A stretch of 47,616 nucleotides of DNA from Nitrospira sp. Its GTDB lineage: Bacteria > Nitrospirota > Nitrospiria > Nitrospirales > Nitrospiraceae. Location: contig JAHFEW010000025.1 in assembly GCA_023248215.1 (NCBI GenBank), positions 2,490 through 50,105 of the forward strand, written 5' to 3'. The position numbers and the translations under genes are program-made. Positions 16,817 to 24,043 of the stretch are shown one piece after another. A model generated the notes under the pieces. It saw nothing but the letters and a program-made list of their open reading frames with translations. It did no database searches and was not told the DNA's origin. Within the stretch, counting starts at the first letter, position 1. Each line of letters starts with the position of its first letter.

Positions 16817-17298
16817 GCTTGTTGGGGTTCGATATTTTTTGCGTCGAGTTTGTTGATCCAGGCATCCAAGTGAATCGCAGTTCGCCGATCGAGCACGTCT
16901 TGGGTGGCATAGATCGGGCAGTCTGCGCGCAGCGCGAGGGCGATGGCATCGCTTGGTCTGGCGTCCAACGTGCGATGCACCCCCTTTGACGCAAAGGCCA
17001 CGCTTGCGTAATAGGTACTGCTCTTCACATCCGTAATCACGACTCTCTCGATCCGAACGCCGAGGTGATCAGCAAAGCTTCGAATGAGGTCGTGGCTCAT
17101 TGGCCGCGGGGTCACCACACGCTCCATTGCGAGACGAATCGCATTCCCCTCGGCAGATCCGACCCAAATAGGCAACGTGACAGTCGCATCTTCACTTTTT
17201 AGGACGACGATGCGGGTGTCGGTGTTGCCGTCGTCCAGTACCTGTTTGACGGTCAGCGCCACGAGTTCAGGCGACTGGTTCTGGTTGACTGGTTCCAT
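16813..17298 (-). CDS. Bifunctional nuclease (DUF151) family protein, copy 2
   Basis: The 161-residue protein has one BFN/DUF151 domain. It shows the pattern DTRIVVLKSEDATVTLPIWVG, EGNAIRLAME, TPRPMSHDLIRSF, TYYASVAF and the signature DARPSDAIALALR. Family members in plants have reported RNase and DNase activity; bacterial roles are poorly known. It is a diverged copy of the gene directly upstream, with only two bases between the stop of one and the start of the other. It has no clear ribosome binding site of its own, so it is probably translationally coupled. It precedes rplM. Confidence 0.88.
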   Translation of the reverse strand: MEPVNQNQSPELVALTVKQVLDDGNTDTRIVVLKSEDATVTLPIWVGSAEGNAIRLAMERVVTPRPMSHDLIRSFADHLGVRIERVVITDVKSSTYYASVAFASKGVHRTLDARPSDAIALALRADCPIYATQDVLDRRTAIHLDAWINKLDAKNIEPQQA

Positions 17299-17300
17299 GG

Positions 17301-17756
17301 CTAGGTATCCAGTTTGCCGAAGTCTTCCGGCTTCAAATTTTCAAGCCACTGTTCGAGTTCTTCGGAAGACTGCTTCTTAATGACTTTCTCGCTCGCAAAG
17401 ATCGGGGCGCTGGTTCGAAGCGCCAGCGCAATGGCATCGCTGGGGCGGGAATCGACGGTGTACTCCGAGTCTTCGTACATGAGATGAATTGTGGCGAAAT
17501 ACGTGTTCTCATTCAAATCCGTAATGACCACGCTAATGATTTTCGCGTCGAATGTTTCAAGAAACGATTTCATCAAATCGTGCGTCATAGGACGCGGAGC
17601 GGTCACACTCTCCAGCGCCAGGCCAATAGCGCTGGCTTCTGATTTTCCCACCCAAATCGGGAGCATGTCCGAATTATCTTCGTCTCGCAACACCACGATG
17701 TAGGCGTTGTTATAGGGGTCGAAGATCAGACCCTTTACCCGCATTTGTGTGATCAC
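17301..17756 (-). CDS. Bifunctional nuclease (DUF151) family protein, copy 1
   Basis: This is the first of two tandem BFN/DUF151 genes. The core reads MRVKGLIFDPYNNAYIVVL, then MLPIWVGKSEASAIGLALE, APRPMTHDLMKSFL, TYFATIHL and DSRPSDAIALALR. I prefer the GTG at 17756 (151 residues), about ten bases after GGAAGGA. The ATG at 17744 is the next option, and a TTG at 17798 would add an atypical extension. It shares most of its domain landmarks with its neighbour. Function is inferred only at the family level. Confidence 0.87.
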   Translation of the reverse strand: MITQMRVKGLIFDPYNNAYIVVLRDEDNSDMLPIWVGKSEASAIGLALESVTAPRPMTHDLMKSFLETFDAKIISVVITDLNENTYFATIHLMYEDSEYTVDSRPSDAIALALRTSAPIFASEKVIKKQSSEELEQWLENLKPEDFGKLDT

Positions 17757-17975
17757 GGCGGGATTATCCTTCCTGATCTCAGCTGAAAACCTCAACAATA
17801 GGGGACTTTAGCACTTCCGAAATCAGAGTGTCAATGAATTCGATCCCGCAACGGCTGAGGGAGCACCAGAATATAAGAAAGCAACTTCGTAGGCCACGGG
17901 CGCGGACAACCACCTGGGTCGCCCGGATGACTGGCTACGCAGGTGATTGGTTCAAGCTTCCGCTCATTGGAACCT

Positions 17976-18257
17976 TTAAGAGCCCGCTGGCCGAAAGTTC
18001 TGGTCTAGTTTGGACGTGTCGGTTTGCTCTCCCAGCTTGAGGAAGGCCTTCATTTGCTTCTTTACGAGTTCGCGGCCGCTCTCATCACCAAGATTGACCT
18101 GGTATTCATTGATGACCATCACGCGCATCCCTTCCCACTTTTTCCAGCAGGGTTTACAGACCTGCGCCTTGATCTCAGCTTCGAGCTTTCCGAGAAATAA
18201 CATATCGGTAATTGCTTCGCCTGCTTGACCGCAGGTGACACATTGCACATCTGCCAT
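17976..18257 (-). CDS. Zinc-ribbon protein with Fe(2+)-trafficking (YggX-like) region
   Basis: The 93-residue protein has two CxxC pairs (Cys6/Cys9 and Cys34/Cys37), which probably bind one zinc or iron ion. The segment from residue 38, WKKWEGMRVMVINEYQVNL, and the following helix closely resemble the YggX/Fe(2+)-trafficking family pattern (AWxxWxxxxxMLINE). Enterobacterial YggX protects iron-sulfur clusters, but it lacks this double CxxC arrangement. Function here is therefore inference. The ATG at 18257 follows GGAGG by five bases, better than the one at 18269. It is the first gene of the leftward block. Confidence 0.75.
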   Translation of the reverse strand: MADVQCVTCGQAGEAITDMLFLGKLEAEIKAQVCKPCWKKWEGMRVMVINEYQVNLGDESGRELVKKQMKAFLKLGEQTDTSKLDQNFRPAGS

Positions 18258-18351
18258 GGTTGCCTCCATAATTCCGCGTCGGTCTTTCGGTGGATATCGC
18301 TGGCCATTCTAGCATCTGATATTTCAAGAAAAAAAGAGTGCGACGTGCTGA

Positions 18352-18380
18352 TTGACGCTTTTGCGGGTTCATGTTAAAAA
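18352..18380 (+). promoter_or_regulatory. Likely promoter for tRNA-Leu
   Basis: TTGACG at 18352-18357 and TAAAAA at 18375-18380 are 17 bases apart, a sigma-70-like arrangement about 60 bases upstream of the tRNA. The -10 box is imperfect. Confidence 0.45.
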
Positions 18381-18441
18381 AGCTTCCCCTCACATGCTCT
18401 GAGGGACTCTGGATGGAATCGCACGACATATGATGCAAGTG

Positions 18442-18527
18442 CCCGGATGGCGGAACTGGCAGACGCGCCGGACTCAAAATCCGGTTCTCGCAAGAGAGTG
18501 GGAGTTCGACCCTCCCTCTGGGCACCA
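18442..18527 (+). tRNA. tRNA-Leu (anticodon CAA)
   Basis: The 86-base gene folds as a class II tRNA. The acceptor GCCCGGA pairs with TCTGGGC (one G-T). The anticodon arm is CCGGA-CTCAAAA-TCCGG, giving anticodon CAA for leucine UUG codons. A long variable arm and a T arm GGGAG-TTCGACC-CTCCC follow. The 3' CCA is encoded at 18525-18527. Confidence 0.97.
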
Positions 18528-18663
18528 TCGTTTCGATTAGGATGACCACTTGTGCTCGATTGTTTTACGAGTCGAAGAGGGTTATGGCTGTTACAAGTGA
18601 ACCGGGAGTGCCTGAGCAACATTCCATATCCACTATATGGTGGATGGGGTGCCTGAAAACATC

Positions 18664-18692
18664 TTGACATGATGTGGTTGTTGGCCTATAGT
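18664..18692 (+). promoter_or_regulatory. Near-consensus sigma-70 promoter of the secreted protein gene
   Basis: A perfect TTGACA (18664-18669) and TATAGT (18687-18692) are separated by exactly 17 bases. Transcription would start near 18699, giving a leader of about 90 bases before the ATG at 18788. This is the strongest promoter match I see in the window and implies high expression of that gene. Confidence 0.8.
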
Positions 18693-18787
18693 GCGCGCGA
18701 ATTTGCCTAGAACTACTATGACCAGTTTAGTTTATCGCCGTCCATCATCACTCTCTTATCAATTCCATCTCACTAAGGAGGCAGCAC

Positions 18788-19570
18788 ATGCGTAACGTGT
18801 TGGCACTTGGAGCTGCGGTTCTTCTCGTCAGCTCCGTTGGTGTTGCAGGCGCTCAAGAGCGTTTGCCGCAGTCCTCGGCAGGATCAGGATTCGGTGTCGG
18901 TACCGGGGTTGGAGACGTTTCGGGAAATTCGGGTCGAACGCAGGCCTTTGATCGGAACGCATTTATCGATCGACTTGGTCAAGCAGAAACCGTGTTCGGT
19001 CGCGTTCTCGCCATCGATGTGCCAGGCCACAAGTTGCACCTGGAAACGGGTGGGAGTTCACACGACGAAGGTCGTGCAGGTACTGGTGCGATGTCCTCGT
19101 TGACGCTTTATTTCGACGGACAGAGCAATATGGATCAAATTAGAGTTTTGAATGCTGGCGATGATATTTCTGTGCAGGTGGTTGAAGCGCCAAACGAGAG
19201 AGCAGATCAGGGTGTGTACGGATCCGGTCGTAAGCTGGTGCGCGAAATCTACCTGTTCCGAGGTAACGAGAAGTTGGCGGGATTCGGCGGACTCGGCCAG
19301 CGGCCGAGCCCAGTGAATGAGCGTGGAATCGAGACGAATTCAGGCAGCGTTTCTGGCGGGCCGGTCGGCGGTGTATTTCCTGGAACGGTGACAACAGGTG
19401 TGGTCACCACAACTGTCGGTGAATTCACCGGGAGTGCGCCTTGCTGGAATTGTGAACCACAGCCGGGATGGGGTTATCAGACCGTGGCTCCGGAAACCAA
19501 AGTCCAGAATAAATCGGACTATGGGACCGATGGTGCTAAGCCGAATTTGCAGAAGGGTCTGAGCAACTAA
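18788..19570 (+). CDS. Secreted glycine-rich protein of unknown function
   Basis: I do not recognise the family. The 260-residue product has a clear signal peptide (RNVLALGAAVLLVSSVGVAGA, cleavage likely before QE). A glycine/serine-rich stretch follows, then a compact domain (residues 60-165) with AETVFGRVLAIDVPGHKLHLE and LTLYFDGQSNMDQIRVL. That reads like a small beta-barrel of the kind seen in periplasmic proteins that evaluate a Q-x-V pattern. The tail is low complexity, with one CxxC in CWNC near 225. AAGGAGG sits six bases before the ATG. It is a single-gene unit between a near-consensus promoter and a strong terminator, so it is probably abundant in the periplasm or outside the cell. 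Confidence 0.8.
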   Translation: MRNVLALGAAVLLVSSVGVAGAQERLPQSSAGSGFGVGTGVGDVSGNSGRTQAFDRNAFIDRLGQAETVFGRVLAIDVPGHKLHLETGGSSHDEGRAGTGAMSSLTLYFDGQSNMDQIRVLNAGDDISVQVVEAPNERADQGVYGSGRKLVREIYLFRGNEKLAGFGGLGQRPSPVNERGIETNSGSVSGGPVGGVFPGTVTTGVVTTTVGEFTGSAPCWNCEPQPGWGYQTVAPETKVQNKSDYGTDGAKPNLQKGLSN

Positions 19571-19603
19571 GACCATGCGCCGCTACTGAGTGGCCAGTTT
19601 TTC

Positions 19604-19642
19604 AAAGCGGGGTGCTTCGGAAGAAGCACCCCGCTTTTCTTT
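19604..19642 (+). terminator. Rho-independent terminator after the secreted protein gene
   Basis: AAAGCGGGGTGCTTC (19604-19618) pairs perfectly with GAAGCACCCCGCTTT (19623-19637) around a GGAA loop and is followed by a T-rich tail. It lies 34 bases after the stop codon. Confidence 0.92.
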
Positions 19643-19724
19643 CGTTCATGCCCCTCACTATAAGCCCGTTGCAAGTCAACGGATCACTTGGTAACATCTC
19701 CCATCACCTACCTAGAGAACTCTT

Positions 19725-19985
19725 ATGTCAGAAACTCCAGTGAATGTCCACGCCCCGGATGAAGAGTTGGATCTTCGTGGGGTCATTTGCCCCTACAATT
19801 TCGTCAAGACCAAACTGAAACTCGAGACCATGACGGCAGGGCAATTGTTGTTAGTTCACCTGGACGACGGCGATCCTATTCGCAATGTGCCGCGAAGCGT
19901 CAGCGATGATGGCCATGATGTGCTGTCGCAGGAGCGAGCCGAGCATTCCTACCGCGTCATGATTAGAAAACGGCTGGACGAATAA
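19725..19985 (+). CDS. TusA/SirA-like sulfur-carrier family protein
   Basis: The 86-residue protein matches the small TusA fold: LDLRGVICPYNFVKTKLKL, then AGQLLLVHLDDGDPIRNVPRSVSDDGHDV. The active cysteine Cys22 is present, but the usual CPxP motif reads CPYN, lacking the second proline. TusA proteins pass sulfur as a persulfide for tRNA thiolation, cofactor synthesis or sulfur oxidation; which job applies here is unknown. It is a lone gene, ending three bases from the convergent RsmI-like gene, so no operon partner helps. Orthology to enterobacterial tusA is doubtful. Confidence 0.82.
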   Translation: MSETPVNVHAPDEELDLRGVICPYNFVKTKLKLETMTAGQLLLVHLDDGDPIRNVPRSVSDDGHDVLSQERAEHSYRVMIRKRLDE

Positions 19986-19988
19986 TAC

Positions 19989-20738
19989 TCACGTCACATC
20001 TCGTGCCCTCTTCCTCGTTGTTCGCATGCCCTCCACAACCAGCGTCACTTGTATCGATCCATTGTGGAACGGATAGTTTGTCAGGAGTTCCTGAACTCGT
20101 CCCCGCACGATCTGCTGTGTCTTGTGAGTGAGGTCAGCCGCTACGACCACCCGTCGGTTACCCAAGATTTTCGATAGCAGTGTGAGGATTTGTCGAAGGG
20201 CTTGCGCCGGTGGAAAGAGGATCATCGTGCGAGACTCTGACTTCAACGAGCCAAGCCGCCGCGTGATCTCTCGCACGCCGCCGGACCAGCGCCCTTCGAA
20301 GACGAAGGCATTGCCATCCAACCCAGCCACAGCCGCTGCAGTCACGACTGCAGAAGTCCCCGGAATGACCTCGATAGGAATGTGTGCCGTTGATGCTGCC
20401 TGGATGAGCAGTCGACCTGGATCATACACGACAGGCATCCCACAGTCTGATACCAGTGCAATGTGAGTTCCTTGTTTCAGTCGGCCCAATAGGATCGGCA
20501 CTTTTTCAGCGGCGTTGACTCGATCATAAGTGGTCAACGTGGTATGAATGCCGTGATGCGTCAGCAGTGTGTGGGTGGCGTGCGGATGTTTGGTTGCGAC
20601 CAAGCCGACGTGCCGAAATATTCTGAGGGCTCGGATCGTCAGATCGTCAGGATGCCCAATTGGCATGCCGACGATGAAGAGCGTTCCAGGCGGACGGCCC
20701 GATCGAACGTGCTTTCCTTGACTCTGTTCTTGTCGCAT
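19989..20738 (-). CDS. RsmI-like SAM-dependent methyltransferase, divergent
   Basis: The 249-residue protein aligns along its length with RsmI, the enzyme that 2'-O-methylates C1402 of 16S rRNA. The signatures are altered, however. The usual TPIGNLEDIT reads MPIGHPDDLT, the AEDTR segment reads ATKHPHA, and the SDAGTPGISDPG loop reads SDCGMPVVYDPG. VIPGTSAVVTAAAVAGL and RRVVVAADLTHKTQQIVRG keep the family pattern. It may be a diverged RsmI, or a tetrapyrrole-methylase-fold paralogue with another substrate. I chose the ATG at 20738 over an upstream TTG. It is divergent from the heme operon with 62 bases between. Confidence 0.75.
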   Translation of the reverse strand: MRQEQSQGKHVRSGRPPGTLFIVGMPIGHPDDLTIRALRIFRHVGLVATKHPHATHTLLTHHGIHTTLTTYDRVNAAEKVPILLGRLKQGTHIALVSDCGMPVVYDPGRLLIQAASTAHIPIEVIPGTSAVVTAAAVAGLDGNAFVFEGRWSGGVREITRRLGSLKSESRTMILFPPAQALRQILTLLSKILGNRRVVVAADLTHKTQQIVRGRVQELLTNYPFHNGSIQVTLVVEGMRTTRKRARDVT

Positions 20739-20800
20739 CGATATAATTTCCAGTTCCAAAAAACTGGCTTTGCTTTGAAATGTTGCGAGGATAGGGCGAA

Positions 20801-21607
20801 ATGTCTTCGGTCTTTTTCATGCTCACGATGGCGCTCTATTTCGTGAGCACGGTGTGCTACCTGGCCTATCTGCTTCGGCGGGCGGAAACCCTGTCGAAAG
20901 TGTCGCTGGGGATTACCGCCATGGGGTTTGCCACACACACCGTGGCACTGGTCGCCAGAATGGCGGATACCGGCCAGACGCAACTCCCGACGTTTCACGA
21001 AGCCCTGTCGTTTTTCTCCTGGATGCTCATTCTCGTGTTTCTCGCCGTCGAATTTCGTCGGCAACTTCACGTCCTCGGCTCGTTCATTGTTCCGCTCGCC
21101 CTCATCTCGCTGGTGACCGCCGCTGCGTTTCGTTCCGACGAGGCATCAAGTCTCCAGCCCGTGTTCAAAACCCTGTGGGTCCACGTGACCCTCAGCATGT
21201 TGGGCACCGTGGGGTTCGCCGTCGCCTTTGTCGCGGGAGTGATGTATCTCATTCAAGATGGTCTTCTCAAGTCTAAGCGCTTCAATGTGCTCTATGCCAA
21301 ACTGCCCGCCCTCGACTATCTCGATCATCTGAACCAACAGTCGATCGTCATGGGCTTTCCACTTCTGACCCTTGGGATCATCAGCGGCGCCTTCTCTGCG
21401 GAGATCGTTCGCGGAACCTATGTGAACTGGAACCCTGAGCAGACGTGGGCCATGGTGACGTGGGGTTTCTATTTCGCGGTCCTTGTCGGCCGGCTCACTA
21501 TCGGGTGGCGGGCCAAACGAGCCGCATATCTCACGATCATCGGCTTTGCCGGCGTGATCCTGACCCTGATTGGAGTGGTTTTGAAAAGTCACGGGTCGGT
21601 GTCCTGA
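20801..21607 (+). CDS. CcsA/HemX-type cytochrome c assembly membrane protein
   Basis: The 268-residue protein has about eight transmembrane helices and belongs to the CcmC/CcsA/HemX heme-handling family. The tryptophan-rich segment YVNWNPEQTWAMVTW resembles the WWD heme-binding loop, and histidines in HEALSFFSW and WVHVTLSMLG are candidate heme ligands. It is the first gene of the tetrapyrrole operon, ending one base before hemA. In Bacillus the equivalent HemX controls HemA level, whereas CcsA works in cytochrome c assembly; the sequence alone does not decide between them. Confidence 0.87.
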   Translation: MSSVFFMLTMALYFVSTVCYLAYLLRRAETLSKVSLGITAMGFATHTVALVARMADTGQTQLPTFHEALSFFSWMLILVFLAVEFRRQLHVLGSFIVPLALISLVTAAAFRSDEASSLQPVFKTLWVHVTLSMLGTVGFAVAFVAGVMYLIQDGLLKSKRFNVLYAKLPALDYLDHLNQQSIVMGFPLLTLGIISGAFSAEIVRGTYVNWNPEQTWAMVTWGFYFAVLVGRLTIGWRAKRAAYLTIIGFAGVILTLIGVVLKSHGSVS

Positions 21608-21608
21608 C

Positions 21609-23015
21609 ATGCATATCATCGTCGTCGGGTTGAGCCACAAGACCGCCCCGGTCGAGATTCGTGAGAAACTCGCGGTTCCCGAAAGTCGGCTCAGGGAAGC
21701 CCTGAGTCGGCTCTGTGCCTACCCCGGGGTCCGCGAAGGTCTGTTGCTGTCTACCTGTAACCGCGTGGAAGTGTACGCCGTTGTGGAAGAGCTGGAAAGC
21801 GGGTACGGTCGTGTGCAGGAGTTCTTGGCGGATACTCATCTTTCTCTTTCCTCCGAACATCTGACGCCCCATCTCTATTGGCATGCAGGCGATCGGGCCA
21901 TCGGGCATCTCTTCCGTGTTGCCTCCAGCCTCGACTCAATGATTGTCGGCGAGTCACAGATTCTCGGACAAATCAAGGATGCGTTTGAAGTGGCTCTGAC
22001 GCACAAAGCCTCCGGCTTGCTGCTGAACAAGGTGGTGAAGAAAGCGATCTCGGTGGCGAAACGTGTACGCACCGAAACCAAGATCGCCGAGACGGCCGTG
22101 TCTGTGAGTTATGCGGCCGTGGAGTTGGCCAAAAAAATCTTCTCGAATCTGACAGAGAAAACCGTGTTGTTGATCGGGGCTGGGGAAATGGCCAAACTGG
22201 CGGCTCGTCACCTGATCGCCAACGGGGTGCGCCAGGTGCGGATTACCACCCGCAATTTTCAGCATGGCTTGGAATTGGCCCAACGGTTCAACGGAACCGC
22301 CGTGCCGTTCGATGACTACAAGGCGGAATTGGCGGGGGCCGACATCGTGCTCGTGTCCACCGGGGCCTCGCACTATCTGATCAACGCCGACGACGTCCAG
22401 CGCGCGATGAGACAGCGGATGAATCGTCCAATGTTCTTGATCGATATCTCCGTGCCGCGAAATATCGATCCCGCCGTTCGACCGATCGACGATGCCTTTC
22501 TCTTCGATATCGACGACCTGCATATGCGCGTGGAACAAAACCGCGAAGATCGGTTGCGTGAGGCGGCGAAAGCCGAGCAGATGGTGGTCGAAGAAGTCGC
22601 GGTGCTCGGACAGTGGCTCCAATCATTGGAGGTGACGCCGACCATCGTGGCGTTGCGGACCCGGAGCGAAGACATTAAGCGGCGTGAGGTGGATAAGATC
22701 ATGGCGCGTTTGGGGCACCTATCGCCCGAAGATCGAGCCGCCGTGGAAGCGATGGCGTCCGCCATCATCAACAAGATGGTGCATGGCACAATGGTGACGC
22801 TGAAAGCGGAGGCCACTTCTGCCAGCGGGGCCGCCTATGTGGATGCGGCGCGCCGGTTCTTCAATCTTGAAGCAACCCCGGACGGATACACGGCCGGGCA
22901 CGCAGAAGGTTCGGAGGGGCAGGAGGGGAGTGCGGCAAGCAATGGGACCGGCCGACTTCCTGACACGTCATTGGTACCGCAAACGACCAAGGAACAAGGC
23001 CGGCGGGTGAGCTAA
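21609..23015 (+). CDS. hemA: Glutamyl-tRNA reductase
   Basis: This is a 468-residue HemA, which reduces glutamyl-tRNA to glutamate-1-semialdehyde, the first committed step of the C5 tetrapyrrole route. Cys50 in LLSTCNRVEVY is the catalytic cysteine; GLSHKTAPVEIREKL and SMIVGESQILGQIK are family hallmarks. An NADPH domain (VLLIGAGEMAKLAA) starts near residue 187, and a helical dimerisation domain follows. The final 40 residues are low complexity. It directly follows the CcsA/HemX-like gene, supporting coupling. Regulation by heme through the N-terminus or HemX is known elsewhere but not shown here. Confidence 0.97.
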   Translation: MHIIVVGLSHKTAPVEIREKLAVPESRLREALSRLCAYPGVREGLLLSTCNRVEVYAVVEELESGYGRVQEFLADTHLSLSSEHLTPHLYWHAGDRAIGHLFRVASSLDSMIVGESQILGQIKDAFEVALTHKASGLLLNKVVKKAISVAKRVRTETKIAETAVSVSYAAVELAKKIFSNLTEKTVLLIGAGEMAKLAARHLIANGVRQVRITTRNFQHGLELAQRFNGTAVPFDDYKAELAGADIVLVSTGASHYLINADDVQRAMRQRMNRPMFLIDISVPRNIDPAVRPIDDAFLFDIDDLHMRVEQNREDRLREAAKAEQMVVEEVAVLGQWLQSLEVTPTIVALRTRSEDIKRREVDKIMARLGHLSPEDRAAVEAMASAIINKMVHGTMVTLKAEATSASGAAYVDAARRFFNLEATPDGYTAGHAEGSEGQEGSAASNGTGRLPDTSLVPQTTKEQGRRVS

Positions 23016-23105
23016 CATGGGCAAGCCAGCCGAGGCGCATATGACTCGAAAATCCAGCCCCTGTTACCGGGCATCTGTGGCTCAGCGACCGGGTCGTGGT
23101 CGGCC

Positions 23106-24038
23106 ATGAGTCGCTCGACCCTCATCCTTGGCACTCGCGGCAGCAAATTGGCTGTGCACCAGAGTCAGTGGGTGCAGGCGCGTCTCCAGGAATTGGCGCC
23201 GGGCCTCACGATCTCCTTGCGGCGTATCCAAACGTCAGGCGACAAGATTCTGGACGTCCCGCTCGCGAAAATCGGCGGGAAGGGCCTGTTCGTGAAGGAA
23301 ATTGAGGACGCGTTACTGAGCAAGGAGATCGACCTGGCCGTGCATAGCATGAAAGACGTGCCGACGGCATTGCCGGAGGGGCTCGAGATTTTGTGCGTTC
23401 CTCCCCGCGAAGATCCGCGGGATGCCTTGATTACGCGCGATGGGTGCGGGCTGGATCAATTAAAGCAGGGCGCTCGAATCGGCACCAGCAGTTTGCGCAG
23501 GCAAGCCCAACTGCTCCACTATCGACCCGACTTCACCATTGAAATGCTTCGCGGTAATTTGGATACGCGGTTGAGAAAGCTCCGCGAGGGACAGTTCGAC
23601 GCGATTGTCCTTGCCGCGGCGGGATTGAGGCGGCTCGCATGGGAAGCAGAAATTACGGAATGTCTGCCGGTACAGGTCAGTCTGCCTGCTATCGCCCAGG
23701 GTGCCCTTGGCATTGAAGGCCGCAGTGACGATACGTTCGTGCGCGATCTGCTGGGCCGTTTCGAACATCCTCCTACTCGCATCACAGTCACGGCGGAACG
23801 CGCGCTGCTCCACCGCCTCGAAGGAGGATGCCAGGTTCCCATTGCCGCCCATGCCGTTCTCGAGGGAGAAACCCTGACGCTCGATGGTCTGGTGGCCAGC
23901 GTGGATGGCCGGCGAGTGATTCGCCATCAGATCCAGGGAGCAGCGACTGAGGCCTATCATCTGGGGACCAGGCTGGCGGAGCGATTGCTGGCTGAGGGGG
24001 GCGATGTGATTCTCAAGGAGATCTACGGGCAGGCCTGA
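23106..24038 (+). CDS. hemC: Hydroxymethylbilane synthase (porphobilinogen deaminase)
   Basis: The 310-residue HemC joins four porphobilinogen units into hydroxymethylbilane. Cys242 in EGGCQVPIAAH carries the dipyrromethane cofactor. LGTRGSKLAVHQSQ, TSGDKI, LAVHSMKDVPT and IGTSSLRRQAQL are the standard substrate and cofactor loops. It follows hemA by 90 bases and precedes the CobA-HemD fusion by five bases. A short reading frame upstream ends on the hemC start as ATGA (see findings). Confidence 0.97.
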   Translation: MSRSTLILGTRGSKLAVHQSQWVQARLQELAPGLTISLRRIQTSGDKILDVPLAKIGGKGLFVKEIEDALLSKEIDLAVHSMKDVPTALPEGLEILCVPPREDPRDALITRDGCGLDQLKQGARIGTSSLRRQAQLLHYRPDFTIEMLRGNLDTRLRKLREGQFDAIVLAAAGLRRLAWEAEITECLPVQVSLPAIAQGALGIEGRSDDTFVRDLLGRFEHPPTRITVTAERALLHRLEGGCQVPIAAHAVLEGETLTLDGLVASVDGRRVIRHQIQGAATEAYHLGTRLAERLLAEGGDVILKEIYGQA

Positions 24039-24043
24039 TTCCC

